DNA of 64,000 bases from Chloroflexia bacterium SDU3-3 (GCA_009268125.1 WBOU01000001.1:62001-126000); one strand, 5' to 3'; counted from the stretch's first letter, positions 42,102 through 51,517 are shown. Numbers and translations: made by a program. Notes: generated by a model from the sequence alone, not told the origin.

Positions 42102-43211
42102 ATGGGCTACAAGGTATTCTTGGTAGAAGATGAGATAGTGACCCGCGAGGGCATACGCGACTCGGTTGCCTGGGATACGGCGGGGTACCAGTTCTGCGGC
42201 GAGGCCCCAGATGGCGAGTTGGCGCTGCCGCTCATCCGCGAGCATGAGCCGGATGTGGTGATCACTGACATCCGCATGCCTTTTATGGATGGCCTGCAGC
42301 TCAGCCGCCAGCTGCGCGAGATTCTGCCTAACACGAAGATCATCATCCTCAGCGGGCACGACGAGTTTAAGTATGCCCAGGAGGCCATCCAGATCGGCGT
42401 CACGGAATACCTGCTCAAGCCGCTGAGCGCCCAGCATCTGCTGGAGGTGCTGCAGAAAGTTGCCAACCAGATCGATCAAGAGCGGGCGGCAAGCGCGCAG
42501 ATCGCGCTGCTTCGTACCGGCAGCACCCGCCAGGTTGCGGGGCCGACCCACCTGCAGCCTACGCTGATCAAGCCCGCCACCAGGGCAATCGAGCAGCTGC
42601 TGCGGTCCGGGGTGCGTGCCGATATCCCCCAGAGCATCCGGGCCTACCTACAGCCACTGGAGGGCGGCGGTGCGCATGGCCGTATGCAGATCGAGTATGT
42701 GCTCACCGATGCGATGCTGACGGTGGCCCACGTGCTACGCGATCTGGGGGTTGACCCCGATACGGCGGTGCCCGAGCTGCAGGCGCTGGCACCCCTGCTC
42801 AGCCAAGTGCACACCCTCGCCCAGGCCGCAGCTGCGATCGCATCCACGCTGGAGCGGGCCATGGACCACCGCGATCTGCACGCCCACCACCAGAACAACC
42901 TGGCCGAGCGCGCGCGCGCCTATATCCTTGCCCACTCTTCCGACCCCGACCTGTCGCTGAGCGAGGTAGCCACCCATGTGATGCTCAGCCCCAGCTACCT
43001 GAGCGCACTGTTTAGCAGCGCGGTCGGCCAGACCTTCATCGAGTTCCTCACCGGCGTGCGGGTCCGCCACGCGATCGAGCTGCTGCGCACAACATCACTT
43101 ACGTCAAGTGAGATTGCAAACCGCGTTGGCTACCAGAACCCACGTTATTTTTTCTCGGTGTTCCGCAAGGTTACCGGCCAGTCGCCCACCACATTCCGGC
43201 GGGCGCGCTGA
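42102..43211 (+). CDS. YesN-type response regulator (receiver + AraC HTH)
   Basis: 369 residues. The receiver (about 1-120) has KVFLVEDEIVTREGIR, phospho-acceptor Asp in VVITDIRMPFMDG, SGHDEF and the Lys of YLLKPL. A helical linker follows, and the C-terminal ~100 residues carry the AraC HTH pair (SLSEVATHVMLSPSYLSALF and SSEIANRVGYQNPRYFFSVF). YesN regulators work with YesM-type kinases to turn on sugar transport. The next gene is such a kinase, then a galactofuranose-type importer, its likely target. ATG 42102 has AGGA eight bases ahead; ATG 42093 is possible. Confidence 0.93.
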   Translation: MGYKVFLVEDEIVTREGIRDSVAWDTAGYQFCGEAPDGELALPLIREHEPDVVITDIRMPFMDGLQLSRQLREILPNTKIIILSGHDEFKYAQEAIQIGVTEYLLKPLSAQHLLEVLQKVANQIDQERAASAQIALLRTGSTRQVAGPTHLQPTLIKPATRAIEQLLRSGVRADIPQSIRAYLQPLEGGGAHGRMQIEYVLTDAMLTVAHVLRDLGVDPDTAVPELQALAPLLSQVHTLAQAAAAIASTLERAMDHRDLHAHHQNNLAERARAYILAHSSDPDLSLSEVATHVMLSPSYLSALFSSAVGQTFIEFLTGVRVRHAIELLRTTSLTSSEIANRVGYQNPRYFFSVFRKVTGQSPTTFRRAR

Positions 43212-43247
43212 TATCGCATCGATCGAGCTACAGAAAAGGCCAAGGTC

Positions 43248-44750
43248 ATGAACCCGCTGCCGCTCAGCGCACCGAATCAGTCGGCGTGGAACCCGCTGCG
43301 CAACTTCAACGCGACGGTGCGCTTCCGCATCCTGTTTGCGCTCTTTATCGTGGTGGTGCTGATGACGGTACCCTATATCTTCCTGATCGCCCCAGCGCTG
43401 CAGTACAAGTATCAGTACGATACCATCATTCAAAACATCACCCTGGCTAATAGCATCAACAGCACCACAAAGAAGCAGATCGATGATGTGATGTGGGAGA
43501 TCGTCGCTGGCAAGAAAAGCTTCGCAAGCGGCGAGCAGTACGCCATCCTCGAAGCCACCGAGGCGCGCGTGCGCCAGATGGCGGCCAACACCACATCGCA
43601 GCGCGGCCTTGTCAAGCTCAGCGTGGTGCAGCGCACGCTCGCCACCCTGCGCAATCAGATCGATGAGATCGGACACGAGATCGCAGAAGGCAAGAGCTTC
43701 GATAGCAATGTTATCCTGCTTGAGCATATGCGCACCGTCACCCAGCTGGTGGAGGATGATGTACAGGACTACGCGCTCTTTGAGGTCGAGCGCACCCAGG
43801 TCGAGTACGCCGAGATGCAGGCTGGCCTCACCCGCTGGGCTATCGGCGGGACCGTGATGATGCTGACCGCCGTCGCGTTCTCGATCGTCTCGGCGTGGGG
43901 CATATCGCGCACGATCTACGCCCCGCTCAAGCGGCTGCACGACGCCACCACCACGATCGCGCGCCACGACCTGGAGGTGCTGGCCACATCGGAGAACACC
44001 GACGAGATCACCGAGCTGGTCGGCAGCTTTAATGCGATGGTGCGCCGCATCCGCGAGCTGCTGGCCGCCAAGGTGCAGGAGCAGGAGAACCTGAAGAAGG
44101 CCGAGCTGCGCGCCCTGCAGGCCCAGATCAACCCGCACTTTCTCTACAACACGCTCGACACGATCATCTGGATGGCCGAGAGCAATCGCACCCGCCAGGT
44201 GGTGGATCTTGTGTCGGCCCTATCGCGCTTTTTCCGTATCACGCTGAGCAAGGGCCGCGACTGGATCACCGTGCGCGACGAGATCGAGCATGTGTCGAGC
44301 TACCTTGCCATCCAGAAAATGCGCTACCGCGATATTCTCGACTACACGATCGATGTCGAGGCCGACATCCTCGACACCCAGATGCTCAAGCTCACCCTGC
44401 AGCCGCTGGTGGAAAACGCACTGTACCACGGGATCAAGAACAAGCGCAGCGGCGGCAGGATCACCGTGCGCGGCAGGCGGGTGGGCCAGGATGTGCGGCT
44501 GGATGTGGAGGACAATGGTATCGGCATGCGCGCCGACCTCGTGTCGCAGCTGGGCGCGATGCTTGCCCGCACCGACCACCCCCACAGCGAGAGCGGCTAC
44601 GGCCTGAATAACGTGAATCAGCGGATCAAGCTGTTCTATGGCCAGCAGTATGGCCTGACCATCGTTAGCGCGCACCAGATCGGCACACAGGTGTCAATTC
44701 TTCTGCCCACAAACAAAGTTGTTGAGCCAACAAATACCATAAAAGAGTAG
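43248..44750 (+). CDS. YesM-type sensor histidine kinase
   Basis: 500 residues: membrane segment 1 (~28-50), extracytoplasmic sensing loop (~55-195), membrane segment 2 (~200-222, GGTVMMLTAVAFSIVSAWGI), HAMP (~225-275), the His_kinase domain (PF06580 type) with the phospho-His in LQAQINPHFLYNTLDTI, and HATPase with QPLVENALYHGIKNK, DNGIGMRAD and GYGLNNVNQR. Kinases of this class sense extracellular sugars or sugar-loaded binding proteins. It is 36 bases after the YesN gene; the downstream binding protein YtfQ could be its co-sensor. Confidence 0.93.
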   Translation: MNPLPLSAPNQSAWNPLRNFNATVRFRILFALFIVVVLMTVPYIFLIAPALQYKYQYDTIIQNITLANSINSTTKKQIDDVMWEIVAGKKSFASGEQYAILEATEARVRQMAANTTSQRGLVKLSVVQRTLATLRNQIDEIGHEIAEGKSFDSNVILLEHMRTVTQLVEDDVQDYALFEVERTQVEYAEMQAGLTRWAIGGTVMMLTAVAFSIVSAWGISRTIYAPLKRLHDATTTIARHDLEVLATSENTDEITELVGSFNAMVRRIRELLAAKVQEQENLKKAELRALQAQINPHFLYNTLDTIIWMAESNRTRQVVDLVSALSRFFRITLSKGRDWITVRDEIEHVSSYLAIQKMRYRDILDYTIDVEADILDTQMLKLTLQPLVENALYHGIKNKRSGGRITVRGRRVGQDVRLDVEDNGIGMRADLVSQLGAMLARTDHPHSESGYGLNNVNQRIKLFYGQQYGLTIVSAHQIGTQVSILLPTNKVVEPTNTIKE

Positions 44751-44772
44751 ACATCTATCTAAAAAAAGAGCA

Positions 44773-44800
44773 TTGTTTTCTCAACATTCTATGCTAGTAT
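44773..44800 (+). promoter_or_regulatory. Candidate promoter of the ytfQRT-yjfF operon
   Basis: TTGTTT (44773-44778), 16 bases, TAGTAT (44795-44800). It is weak, as expected for a regulator-dependent promoter, and lies in the 211-base gap after the kinase gene. Confidence 0.35.
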
Positions 44801-44961
44801 AGCTGTACGCCATTGCAATGGGTCGAATCAGTATGTCCGATAGGCACCAATAAAACGGGTGTTGCTAGGCTCCCGGCCAGAGTCTAGCTTTGTCGTTCTA
44901 TGGTGGCCCCCGCTTGCCTGCCGCTCGTGTCTTGATAGTATGCCAAAGGAGGCAGACTACG

Positions 44962-45978
44962 ATGAAGGTACAGACGCTTGCTCGGTTCGCACTCACCACC
45001 CTCACGGTCGGCATGCTCGCCGCGTGTGGCTCCTCAACCCCCACCACATCTGCGCCCGCCGGCGCGACCAGCGCAGGTGGCACCACCGCTGGCGCGAAGA
45101 AAGACTACAAGCAGCTCGTTGTTGGCTTCGCCCAGATCGGGGCCGAGAGCGAGTGGCGCACGGCCAACACCCAGTCGATCCAAGATAGCGCCAAGCAGCT
45201 TGGGGTCGAGCTGAAGTTCTCGGACGCCCAGCAGAAGCAGGAAAATCAGATCAAGGCCATCCGCTCGTTTATCGCGCAGAAGGTTGATGTGATCGGCGTC
45301 TCCCCCGTGGTTGAGACCGGCTGGGAGACCGTGTTTAAAGAGGCCAAGGATGCGGGCATCCCGATCATCCTGGTCGACCGCCACGCCACCGTGCCCGACG
45401 ACATGTTCTCCGCCTTCATCGGCTCGGATTTCAAGGCCGAGGGCGAGAAGGCCTGCGCCGAGATGGGCAAGCTGCTGAACAACAAGGGCAACATCGTCGA
45501 GCTGGAAGGCACTGTCGGCTCGGCCCCCGCCATCGACCGCAAGACCGGGTTCCACGAATGCCTCGCGAAGACACCTGATATGAAGGTGCTGGCCTCACAG
45601 TCGGGCGATTTCACCCGCGCCAAGGGCAAGGAGGTTATGCAGGCCTTCCTGAAGACCTACAACGGCCAGATCAACGCGCTGTACTCGCACAACGATGACA
45701 TGGCGCTGGGCGCCATCCAGGCTATCGAGGAGGCCGGGCTCAAGCCAGGTGTCGACATCAAGATCGTCTCGGTGGACGCCGTGCGCGGCGCGTTCGAGGC
45801 CATGGTGGCCGGTAAGCTGAATGTGACCGTGGAGTGCAACCCGCTGCTCGGGCCGCAGTTCTTCGAGACCGCGCTGAAGATCGCCAACGGCGAGCCGGTG
45901 GAGAAGTGGGTGAAATCGAACGAGGGAGTGTTCCGCCAGGATACCGCCGCCACCGACCTGCCGAACCGCAAGTACTAG
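44962..45978 (+). CDS. ytfQ: Galactofuranose-type ABC binding lipoprotein YtfQ
   Basis: 338 residues. The signal sequence ends in the lipobox VGMLAACG, so the Cys is lipidated; an Ala/Thr/Ser linker follows. The periplasmic-binding fold starts at VVGFAQIGAESEWRTANTQS, a stretch specific to YtfQ, which in E. coli binds galactofuranose. Further YtfQ marks are GVSPVVETGWETVF and IILVDRHATVPDD. The binding protein is outside the cell membrane and feeds YtfR/YtfT/YjfF, all encoded next in order. The SD is AAAGGAGG. Substrate by family: furanose-form galactose, possibly arabinofuranose. Confidence 0.9.
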   Translation: MKVQTLARFALTTLTVGMLAACGSSTPTTSAPAGATSAGGTTAGAKKDYKQLVVGFAQIGAESEWRTANTQSIQDSAKQLGVELKFSDAQQKQENQIKAIRSFIAQKVDVIGVSPVVETGWETVFKEAKDAGIPIILVDRHATVPDDMFSAFIGSDFKAEGEKACAEMGKLLNNKGNIVELEGTVGSAPAIDRKTGFHECLAKTPDMKVLASQSGDFTRAKGKEVMQAFLKTYNGQINALYSHNDDMALGAIQAIEEAGLKPGVDIKIVSVDAVRGAFEAMVAGKLNVTVECNPLLGPQFFETALKIANGEPVEKWVKSNEGVFRQDTAATDLPNRKY

Positions 45979-46038
45979 CCCTGTCGAGTGTCGCGAGGGC
46001 GCAGGCCTGATGCCTGCGCCCTCCTGCGAAGGAATGCT

Positions 46039-47571
46039 ATGGCTGACCAACACCCCCTGCTTGAGACACGCGACATCGCCAAGCAGTTCCCGGGAGTCAC
46101 CGCGCTTGCCGGGGTCGATTTCCGCCTGCGACATGGCGAGATCCACGCGCTGATGGGCGAGAATGGCGCGGGAAAATCTACCCTGATCAAGATCCTCACC
46201 GGCGTTGAGCATGCCGATGGGGGCTCAATGCTGCTGGACGGCGCGCCGTACGCGCCGCATAGCCCACACCACGCGCAGCAGCTGGGCATCAGCACCGTCT
46301 ACCAAGAGGTGAACCTGTGCGGCAACCTCTCGGTGGCGGAGAATATTTTTATCGGTCGCCTGCCGCGCCGTCTTGGCATCATCGACTGGAAGAGCGTACA
46401 CGAGCGCTCGGCGCAGGCGCTGCGGCGGCTTGAGATCGATATCGATGTGCGCAAGCCACTGGGCAGCTACTCGGTCGCCATCCAGCAGATGGTCGCCATC
46501 GCACGGGCCATCGATGTATCGGCCAAGGTGCTGATCCTCGACGAGCCAACCTCGTCGCTGGATGCCCGCGAGGTGGCCCAGCTGTTCGCGGTGATGAAGC
46601 GGCTGCGTGAGCAGGGCCTAGGCATCATCTTCATCACCCACTTCCTCGACCAGGTGTACGAGGTCAGCGACCAGATCACCGTCTTGCGCCAGGGCAATCT
46701 TGTCGGCAGCTACGCCGTGGGAGCGCTTTCGCGGCTCGAACTAGTGAGCAAGATGATCGGCCACGACCTTGAGACGCTTGACCGCCTTGAGCAGCAAAAA
46801 GCCGAGCGCGCAAGCGGCGAAGATGCGCCAGTGATGCTGGACATGCGAGGCGTGGGCAGGCAAGGAACACTTCAGCCGATCGACCTGCAGGTGCGGGCCG
46901 GCGAGGTGGTGGGGCTGGCCGGGCTGCTTGGCTCGGGCCGCACCGAGGCCGCGCGCCTGATGTTTGGGGTCGATCAGGCCGACAGCGGGTCGCTCAGCGT
47001 GGGAGGCAGGGCCTTCGACCGCCGCAGCCCCGCGCGTGCCGTGCACCACGGCATCGGGCTGTGCCCCGAGAACCGCCGCGCCGATGGGATCGTGCCAGAC
47101 CTAACCGTGCGCGAGAACATCATTTTGGCGCTGCAGGCCAGCCGTGGCTGGGTGCGGCGGCTCAGCACCGCCGAGCAGCAGGAGCTAGCCGACCGCTTCA
47201 TCCGCGTGCTGGGGATCAAGACACCCGACGCCGAGCGGCCCATACGCACGCTGAGCGGCGGTAATCAGCAGAAGGTGATCCTGGCGCGCTGGCTGGCCAC
47301 CAACCCGCAGGTGCTCATCCTCGATGAGCCGACGCGCGGCGTCGACATCGGCGCAAAGGCCGAGATCCAGAAGCTGGTGCTGCAACTGGCAAGCGACGGC
47401 AAGGCCGTGGTCTTCATCTCCTCCGAGCTAGATGAGGTGATCCGCTGCAGCCACACCATCGCGGTGATGCGCGACCGAAGCAAAGTCGCCGAGCTACGCG
47501 GTGCAATTGATGAGGCTCAGGTGCTCCATGCGATCGCAGAAAGGCCAGAGGATGGCGACGATATCGCTTAA
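46039..47571 (+). CDS. ytfR: Sugar ABC transporter double ATPase YtfR
   Basis: 510 residues with two ABC domains of the RbsA/YtfR type. Domain 1: Walker A GENGAGKST, Walker B VLILDEPTSSLD, and a degenerate signature SYSVAIQQMVAIARA normal for this group. Domain 2: degenerate Walker A GLLGSGRTEAAR, intact signature LSGGNQQKVILARW and LILDEPTRGVD. It powers uptake of the sugar bound by YtfQ. ATG 46039 has AAGGA upstream; the frame extends further up but without a fitting N-terminus. The end overlaps ytfT by 20 bases. Confidence 0.93.
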   Translation: MADQHPLLETRDIAKQFPGVTALAGVDFRLRHGEIHALMGENGAGKSTLIKILTGVEHADGGSMLLDGAPYAPHSPHHAQQLGISTVYQEVNLCGNLSVAENIFIGRLPRRLGIIDWKSVHERSAQALRRLEIDIDVRKPLGSYSVAIQQMVAIARAIDVSAKVLILDEPTSSLDAREVAQLFAVMKRLREQGLGIIFITHFLDQVYEVSDQITVLRQGNLVGSYAVGALSRLELVSKMIGHDLETLDRLEQQKAERASGEDAPVMLDMRGVGRQGTLQPIDLQVRAGEVVGLAGLLGSGRTEAARLMFGVDQADSGSLSVGGRAFDRRSPARAVHHGIGLCPENRRADGIVPDLTVRENIILALQASRGWVRRLSTAEQQELADRFIRVLGIKTPDAERPIRTLSGGNQQKVILARWLATNPQVLILDEPTRGVDIGAKAEIQKLVLQLASDGKAVVFISSELDEVIRCSHTIAVMRDRSKVAELRGAIDEAQVLHAIAERPEDGDDIA

Positions 47572-48559
47572 ACCGAAAAGCTCTTCCAGCAGCCTGGCGT
47601 GGGCAGGGCTTGCCCTGCTGCTGATCATGGTATTCAACCTAATCTTTACGCCAGGCTTCTTCTCGCTGCAGATCCGCGACGGGCATCTGTTCGGCAGCGT
47701 GATCGACATCCTAACCTTCGGCGCACCCTATATGGTGCTGGCAATCGGCATGACCCTAGTGGTGGCTACTGGCGGCGTCGACCTGTCGGTCGGCCCGGTG
47801 GCCGCGATCGCGGCGGCGGTGGTGACATCGCTGATCGGCAGGGCCACCGACTATAGCGCCATGCCGCTACCGATGGCGGTGCTGATCGCGCTGGGCATTG
47901 CGGCGCTCTGCGGCCTGTGGAACGGCGTGCTGATCGCCTACCTGGGTATCCAGCCGATCATCGCCACGCTCATCCTGATGGTGGCCGGGCGCGGCATTGC
48001 CCAGCTAATCACCAAAGGCCAGATCATCACGGTGTACTACGAGCCGTTCCACTTCATCGGCGGCGGCTTTCTGGTGCTGCCGTTCTCGCTGTTTATTGTG
48101 GCGGGCGTAGCGCTGCTGGCCAGCCTGCTGGTGCGGCGCACCGCGCTGGGCCTGTTCATCGAGGCGATCGGCAACAACGCCAGCGCCAGCTTCTACAGCG
48201 GCGTAGCCGAGAAGAACATCAAGCTGATGGTCTACACCATCAGCGGGCTGTGCGCGGGGATCGCGGGCGTGATCATTAGCTCGAACGTGCGCAGCGCCGA
48301 TGCCAACAACGCCGGGCTATGGTATGAGCTGGATGCCATCCTATCGGTGGTGATCGGCGGTACGCCGCTGACCGGCGGGCGCTTCTCGCTGCTGGGCAGC
48401 CTGCTGGGCGCGCTGATCATCCAGAGCCTGACGACCACGATCTACTCGTTTGGCGTCGCGCCCGAGGTCACGCTGGTGGTGAAGGCGGTGGTGGTGTGCG
48501 TGGTTAGCCTGCTGCAGTCCGAGCAGTTTCGCCAGATGGTGCGGCTGGGCCGCGCGTAG
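47552..48559 (+). CDS. ytfT: Sugar ABC transporter permease YtfT
   Basis: 335 residues, eight to ten membrane segments of the BPD_transp_2 type. Marks: GMTLVVATGGVDLSVGPVAA, YLGIQPIIATLILMVAGRGI, AIGNNASASFYSGV and VIGGTPLTGGRFSLLGSLLG. The start ATG 47552 lies inside the ytfR end (20-base overlap) with AAAGG ahead; earlier in-frame Met codons lie deeper within ytfR. It pairs with YjfF to form a heterodimeric channel. Confidence 0.93.
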   Translation: MATISLKPKSSSSSLAWAGLALLLIMVFNLIFTPGFFSLQIRDGHLFGSVIDILTFGAPYMVLAIGMTLVVATGGVDLSVGPVAAIAAAVVTSLIGRATDYSAMPLPMAVLIALGIAALCGLWNGVLIAYLGIQPIIATLILMVAGRGIAQLITKGQIITVYYEPFHFIGGGFLVLPFSLFIVAGVALLASLLVRRTALGLFIEAIGNNASASFYSGVAEKNIKLMVYTISGLCAGIAGVIISSNVRSADANNAGLWYELDAILSVVIGGTPLTGGRFSLLGSLLGALIIQSLTTTIYSFGVAPEVTLVVKAVVVCVVSLLQSEQFRQMVRLGRA

Positions 48560-48570
48560 GGAGAAGCCCC

Positions 48571-49575
48571 ATGATATTCTCTGGAATACGGCGGGGCAGC
48601 CCCGCCCTCGCGCGCCTGGTGAACCCGCGCTACCTTCCGGTGGCAGTAACCATCGGCCTGTTTTTGCTGGCGTACATCGTGGCGGGCGCTCGCTACACCG
48701 GCATCGCCACCGTTCAGGTGCTCTGTAACCTGCTGATCGATAATGCCTTTATCATCGTCAGCGCGGTGGGCATGACCTTTGTGATCCTCTCGGGTGGCAT
48801 CGATCTGTCGGTGGCGGCGGTGATCGCCTTCACCTCGATGCTCTCCGCCGCGCTGCTGGAGCGAGCCTCGCTCAGCCCTGCGATCGTGATCCCGATCGTG
48901 CTGATGGTGGGCACGACGCTGGGCGCTGGCATGGGCGCGCTGATCCAGTACTTCAAGATCCCGCCATTCGTGGCCACGCTGGCCGGCATGTTCTTGGCGC
49001 GCGGGGCCTGCTTTCTGATCAGCATCGAGGCCATCCCGATCACCAACCCGTGGTACGCCAGCGTGGCCCAGTTCCAGGTGCCGGTGCCGGGCGGCTTTGT
49101 GTCGCCCAATGTGGTGGTGGCGCTGGTGGTGCTGGCGGTGGGCATGGTCATCCTTCACTACACCAGCTTCGGGCGCACGGTCTACGCGATCGGCGGCAAC
49201 GAGCAGTCGGCCCTGCTGATGGGCCTGCCGGTGGCGCGCACCAAGGTGCTGATCTACGCGCTGAACGGCTTCTGCTCGGCACTGGCGGGCGTGGTCTACA
49301 CGCTGTATGTGCTCTCGGGCTACGGGCTATACGCCAACGGCTATGAGCTGGACATCATCTCGGCAGTGGTGATCGGTGGTACGCCGCTGATCGGCGGCTC
49401 GGGCTTCCTGCTAGGCACCTTCTTCGGCGTACTGATCCAGGGTCTGATCCAGGTGGTGATCACCTTCGACGGCACGCTCAACTCGTGGTGGACCCGCATT
49501 GTGGTGGGCATGCTCACGCTGTTCTTCATTGTGATGCAGCGCTGGCTGCACGCCCAGGGCCAGAAGGTGGAGTAG
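48571..49575 (+). CDS. yjfF: Sugar ABC transporter permease YjfF
   Basis: 334 residues, BPD_transp_2 family. Marks: GMTFVILSGGIDLSVAAVIA, FKIPPFVATLAGMFLARGAC, AIGGNEQSALLMGLPV and VIGGTPLIGGSGFLLGTFFG. The order YtfQ-YtfR-YtfT-YjfF is the same as in E. coli, which supports the galactofuranose assignment. GGGAGA precedes ATG 48571, 11 bases after ytfT. A GC-rich hairpin (49604-49638) follows. Confidence 0.93.
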   Translation: MIFSGIRRGSPALARLVNPRYLPVAVTIGLFLLAYIVAGARYTGIATVQVLCNLLIDNAFIIVSAVGMTFVILSGGIDLSVAAVIAFTSMLSAALLERASLSPAIVIPIVLMVGTTLGAGMGALIQYFKIPPFVATLAGMFLARGACFLISIEAIPITNPWYASVAQFQVPVPGGFVSPNVVVALVVLAVGMVILHYTSFGRTVYAIGGNEQSALLMGLPVARTKVLIYALNGFCSALAGVVYTLYVLSGYGLYANGYELDIISAVVIGGTPLIGGSGFLLGTFFGVLIQGLIQVVITFDGTLNSWWTRIVVGMLTLFFIVMQRWLHAQGQKVE

Positions 49576-49603
49576 CGGGCTTTTATCTTAGCCTAGCAAG
49601 AAA

Positions 49604-49638
49604 CCGCGCCCCGCCAGCACACGCCACGCGGGGCGCGG
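49604..49638 (+). terminator. Hairpin terminator after yjfF
   Basis: CCGCGCCCCGC (49604-49614) pairs with GCGGGGCGCGG (49628-49638). Confidence 0.65.
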
Positions 49639-49703
49639 CTGCGTTATTGACATGCCGACGGCGCTATGCTACGCTGGCGGCCAGCGCAACAGGAGGCACG
49701 ACC

Positions 49704-50081
49704 ATGGATCGGGCGGACTACACCAGCGTCGATGAGTACATCGCCTCGTTCCCCGAGGATATCCAGCTGCGACTGCAGCAGATCCGTGAGACCATCCGCG
49801 CGGCAGTGCCCGACGCGGTGGAGAAGATCAGCTACCAGATGCCGACCTTCGTGCTAAACCGCAACCTAGTATACTTCGCCGCATTCACGCGGCACATCGG
49901 CTTCTACCCCACTGCTAGCGGCATCCAGGCCTTCGCCGATGAGCTGGCTGCCTTCCCGCTGGCCAAGGGCACAGTGCGCCTGCCGCTCGACCGCGAGCTG
50001 CCGCTCGACCTCATCCGCCGCATCGCAGTGTTTCGCGCCGAGGAAGACCGCCAGCTGGCCGCTCAGCGCGCCGCCCGATGA
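49704..50081 (+). CDS. DUF1801 (YdhG-like) protein
   Basis: 125 residues that span the DUF1801 family: DYTSVDEYIASFPEDIQLRL, IRETIRAAVPDAVEKISYQM, FAAFTRHIGFYPT and the closing KGTVRLPLDRELPLDLIRRI. The family has a frataxin-like alpha/beta fold and no firm function. SD AGGAGG before ATG 49704. Its TGA overlaps the start of the next AraC gene by 4 bases (ATGA), so the two are coupled. Confidence 0.93.
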   Translation: MDRADYTSVDEYIASFPEDIQLRLQQIRETIRAAVPDAVEKISYQMPTFVLNRNLVYFAAFTRHIGFYPTASGIQAFADELAAFPLAKGTVRLPLDRELPLDLIRRIAVFRAEEDRQLAAQRAAR

Positions 50082-50917
50082 GCCAGCCGCGCCAGTGGAG
50101 CCGCGCGGTCTACGAGCCAGATCTGCGGCTCGAATCGCTGCAGGCCAACTTCACCACCCACACCTTCGCCCGCCACTGGCACACCCACTATGTGATCGGC
50201 ATGGTCGAGGACGGCGTGCAGTCGTTCTGGTGCCGCCGCGACACCTACACCACCCCGCGCGGCGGCCTCATCCTGCTGAACCCTGGCGAGGCTCACACCG
50301 GCGAGGCCGCGCGCAGCGGCGGGGGCTTCGCCTACCGCGCGCTCTACCCCACGGCTGCACACATGGCCAGCGCCATGGCCGAGTTTGGCCGCCCCGACGC
50401 CGCGCCCGAGTTCACCAAGGTGCGGGTAGATGATGTGGGCATGGCCGAGATCGTGGGGCGGCTCCACATGGCGCTGGATGCATCGGCCTCGCTGCTGGAG
50501 CGGCAGAGCCGCTGGCTGGGCCTGCTGGTGGCGCTGGTGCGGCGCTTCGGGGCCGCGCCGCTGCGCCTGCCGCGCGCGGGCGACGAGCCGCTAGCCATAG
50601 CGCGCGCCCGTGCCATACTGGAGGAGCGCTACGACCAGCGGCTCACCCTGCCCGAGATCGCGGCCCAGGTGGGCCTTAGCCCCTACCACCTGCTGCGGGT
50701 GTTCGCCCGCGCCACCGACCTTTCGCCCCACGCCTACCTTGAGAGCATCCGCATCCGCCACGCCCAGCGCCTGATCGCCCAGGGCCACGACCTAGCGTCC
50801 ATCGCCTACGCGGTCGGCTTTAGCAACCAGAGCCATTTCACCAGCCGCTTCCGCCGTGTGGTGGGCATCACGCCGGGTCGCTACCAGCTGTCGCGGCGTA
50901 AAACCGCAAGATCGTGA
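50078..50917 (+). CDS. AraC-family transcriptional regulator (cupin sensor)
   Basis: 279 residues. N-terminal AraC-binding cupin (FTTHTFARHWHTHYVIGMVEDG, GGLILLNPGEAHTGEA) and C-terminal HTH pair (TLPEIAAQVGLSPYHLLRVFARATDLSPHAYL, then AYAVGFSNQSHFTSRFRRVVGITPGRY). Segments are described by their beginnings because the domains are continuous. Regulators with this cupin group often accompany amino-acid or drug exporters and DUF2000-type genes; here a DUF2000 gene follows after 66 bases. It overlaps the DUF1801 gene by 4 bases. Confidence 0.92.
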   Translation: MSQPRQWSRAVYEPDLRLESLQANFTTHTFARHWHTHYVIGMVEDGVQSFWCRRDTYTTPRGGLILLNPGEAHTGEAARSGGGFAYRALYPTAAHMASAMAEFGRPDAAPEFTKVRVDDVGMAEIVGRLHMALDASASLLERQSRWLGLLVALVRRFGAAPLRLPRAGDEPLAIARARAILEERYDQRLTLPEIAAQVGLSPYHLLRVFARATDLSPHAYLESIRIRHAQRLIAQGHDLASIAYAVGFSNQSHFTSRFRRVVGITPGRYQLSRRKTARS

Positions 50918-50983
50918 TAGACCCACCGCCGCAGGGCGGGCTAAGCTAGATGGCGTATCCGCCGATAGCGAAGGGGTTCTGCC

Positions 50984-51394
50984 ATGCGTTTTACGACCAA
51001 GATTATTGTGGTGCTGCGCGATGACCTACCCACCTGGCAGCAGCTCAATATGACCGCCTTCCTGAGCAGTGGGATCGCCGCCACCGCCAGCGCGATTATG
51101 GGCGAGCCATACGAGGATGCGGCTGGCCGCAGCTACCTGCCCATGTTCCGCCAGCCGGTGCTGGTGTTTGGGGCCAGTGCCGAGCAGATCAGCGCGGCCT
51201 ACGGGCGGGCAGTGGCCCGCGATCTCCAGTTGGCCATCTTCACCGAGCAGCTGTTCTCGACCGGGCACGACGAGGCCAACCGCGCCGCGGTACGTGAGCT
51301 AGAGGATGTCGCTCCGCACCTGACGGGGTTCGCATTCTGCGCTGAGCGAAAGGTGGCCGACGCGGTGGTGAAGGGCATCCCGCTGCACCAGTAG
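50984..51394 (+). CDS. DUF2000 family protein
   Basis: 136 residues matching DUF2000 throughout: TKIIVVLRDDLPTWQQLNMT, FLSSGIAA, YLPMFRQPVLVFGAS and FSTGHDEANRAAV. The family has a peptidyl-tRNA hydrolase 2-like fold, but no activity is established. A weak AAGGGG lies upstream of ATG 50984. It is likely in one unit with the AraC gene before it. Confidence 0.9.
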   Translation: MRFTTKIIVVLRDDLPTWQQLNMTAFLSSGIAATASAIMGEPYEDAAGRSYLPMFRQPVLVFGASAEQISAAYGRAVARDLQLAIFTEQLFSTGHDEANRAAVRELEDVAPHLTGFAFCAERKVADAVVKGIPLHQ

Positions 51395-51418
51395 TCTGCG
51401 CGACGGCAGGCAGGATCA

Positions 51419-51453
51419 CGCCCAACGGTCTATAATACATCGATCGTTGGGCG
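51419..51453. promoter_or_regulatory. Inverted repeat enclosing a -10 box
   Basis: CGCCCAACG (51419-51427) and CGTTGGGCG (51445-51453) flank a 17-base centre containing TATAAT (51431-51436). A dimeric repressor bound to both arms would cover the promoter of the DUF4180 gene. Confidence 0.45.
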
Positions 51454-51517
51454 CGCAACGGGCAGCTGTGGGATATGATTGTGACCAACAGGAGCATTTC
51501 GGACGAAGGATAAACCG

